A stretch of 64,000 bases of DNA from Bacillus sp. B15-48 (lineage in GTDB: Bacteria; Bacillota; Bacilli; Bacillales; Cytobacillaceae), in NCBI RefSeq assembly GCF_016879755.1, contig NZ_WOFU01000005.1, forward strand, positions 1 to 64,000, read 5' to 3'. This document shows, one piece after another, positions 63,067 to 64,000 of this stretch. The notes below the pieces were generated by a model, which was not told the origin of the DNA, searched no databases, and saw only the letters and a list, made by a program, of their open reading frames with translations. The position numbers and the translations under genes are program-made. Each line of letters starts with the position of its first letter. Position 1 is the stretch's first letter.

Positions 63067-64000
63067 TTAACTTTTTCCTTTTAGAAGTTTGTTTTCTGAA
63101 GATAAATAATCAATTAAAAACTCGTTTTGCAACTCTTCTTCGTATTCATCATATCCACTTGTAATTAATATTTGACAATCTGTATCTTTAAATTCCTCAA
63201 TGTAAGTGAATAATTTTTTTAAATGTGGAATTTCAATTCCTTCAGCCTTTAAAGTATCAATTATTAAAAATTTGGGGAAAGCGATTTGATAATCTGGATT
63301 TAAAGATAGTTTAAGTAAAGATAAATAAAAGAATAGTCTTCTTGGAACATTAAAACTTTGCTCTTTATACTGACCAATAAACGGATAATAATTTCTGTCT
63401 AATTTAACTATATATTCGTTTTCATTAGCACCAAAAAAGTCTCTAAGATATTCACTATATATTTTTTCAAACTGTTCTATATTTTTTTGGAACATATTAT
63501 CTTTTTCTTCTTCTAGTTGATTTAAACGCTCTCTAGTCTTTTGAATTTTATCCTCTAACCCACTAATTATACTTTTAGAAATATTTATATCTTTCGCCTT
63601 CTCTTTTATTATCTCTAATTCAGAAGCGGTTTCTTTTAATGGGATTATTTTATCAGTAATTTCTTCAATAGCAGAAACATTTGAGTTTACTTCTATATCA
63701 CCTGTAATTGCTTTAACTTCATTAACTAATATTTCTATTAGTTTTTTCGTATTTTCGATAATTTCATTTAATTGAGCATAATCTTTTCTATATCCTTCAA
63801 TGACTTCATTGATTGTTTCTAAAGATTTTACTTTTGATTTTAACAACTGGATATATTCCTTATCAGAATATATAAATCTGGAAAAATCTAAATGATTATT
63901 GGAACCACAAATACATTTATTTTCATCTAAATCAACTTTTTCTAAACAAAATGGACATTCTTCATTATTAATTAAATCTATGTACTGTGTGGTGAATAAA
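63067..64000 (-). CDS. SMC/Rad50-like coiled-coil ATPase, 3' part (5' end beyond window)
   Basis: The frame is open to the right edge, so at least 311 residues are visible and the start lies outside. The first visible part has CPFCLEKVDLDENKCICG (C-x2-C-x10-C-x-C), a zinc-hook-like or ribbon element. A coiled coil of ~130 residues follows (LEDKIQKTRERLNQLEEEKD). The C-terminal ATPase lobe has FPKFLIIDTLKAEGIE, a Walker-B/D-loop pattern as in RecF/SMC-type proteins of phage-defence and repair loci. Which family it belongs to cannot be decided without the N-terminus. Confidence 0.6.
   Translation of the reverse strand, partial: LFTTQYIDLINNEECPFCLEKVDLDENKCICGSNNHLDFSRFIYSDKEYIQLLKSKVKSLETINEVIEGYRKDYAQLNEIIENTKKLIEILVNEVKAITGDIEVNSNVSAIEEITDKIIPLKETASELEIIKEKAKDINISKSIISGLEDKIQKTRERLNQLEEEKDNMFQKNIEQFEKIYSEYLRDFFGANENEYIVKLDRNYYPFIGQYKEQSFNVPRRLFFYLSLLKLSLNPDYQIAFPKFLIIDTLKAEGIEIPHLKKLFTYIEEFKDTDCQILITSGYDEYEEELQNEFLIDYLSSENKLLKGKS

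Overview
The window is a low-GC chromosomal segment of a Bacillaceae-type Firmicute. The evidence is the 5' end of a 16S rRNA gene with a Bacillus-style promoter and boxA leader at the left edge, strong AGGAGG ribosome sites with frequent GTG/TTG starts, a PyrR attenuator, an M-box riboswitch before mgtE, an HPr kinase and a YrzA-like (DUF2536) protein. The species cannot be named from this sequence.

Layout. 0-9.3 kb: rRNA 5' end, then a leftward acyl-CoA catabolic cluster (CoA-transferase, 3-hydroxyacyl-CoA dehydrogenase, acyl-CoA dehydrogenase, enoyl-CoA hydratase, semialdehyde dehydrogenase, thiolase) facing a divergent IclR regulator with palindromic operators between. 9.4-17.6 kb: a GH3 glycosidase gene broken by an in-frame amber codon, a ~41-bp-periodic repeat array, an IS91-like transposase relic, a LysR/EamA divergent pair, and a PyrR attenuator whose permease gene is reduced to 31 codons. 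17.8-25.4 kb: a lipoprotein glycosidase, a nosD-nosL-nosY-nosF accessory operon without nosZ, and a divergent NarL-type two-component pair. 25.8-27.0 kb: an MFS transporter.

27.1-32.3 kb holds the most unusual locus: a tight six-gene leftward operon encoding a radical-SAM activase-like enzyme, a membrane-anchored helix-hairpin-helix (HhH) protein, a Ycf46-like AAA+ ATPase, a DUF2997-like protein, a Ycf35/DUF1257-like protein and a PH-like/GYF/HhH protein. Three of the six end in the same C-terminal motif, G-R-x-I-D-(F/Y). Chloroplast/cyanobacterial Ycf46 and Ycf35 relatives are known by name, but I know of no function for this combination in a non-phototroph; it is the best candidate here for an undescribed system.

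32.4-44.6 kb: a second cluster of the dispersed repeat, a stand-alone HprK, a class A PBP, a phosphomevalonate kinase behind a Fur-like box, a flavodoxin, a YtrA-type GntR/ABC operon, a PAP2 phosphatase, M-box plus mgtE, and a BASS transporter. 44.6-51.1 kb: a GlcD-type oxidase and a DctQ-DctM-DctP TRAP transporter with a frameshifted acyl-CoA ligase inserted. 51.5-57.8 kb: an unstable accessory stretch with two near-identical IscA-like genes, a 68-bp repeat pair, a truncated Fe-S protein and orphan coding fragments. 57.9-62.2 kb: a 2-oxoacid dehydrogenase operon with its E2 split into a free lipoyl protein and a catalytic protein, plus a TetR regulator. 62.3-64 kb: a selenocysteine tRNA whose 5' acceptor strand does not pair, and the 3' part of a coiled-coil SMC-like ATPase running off the edge.
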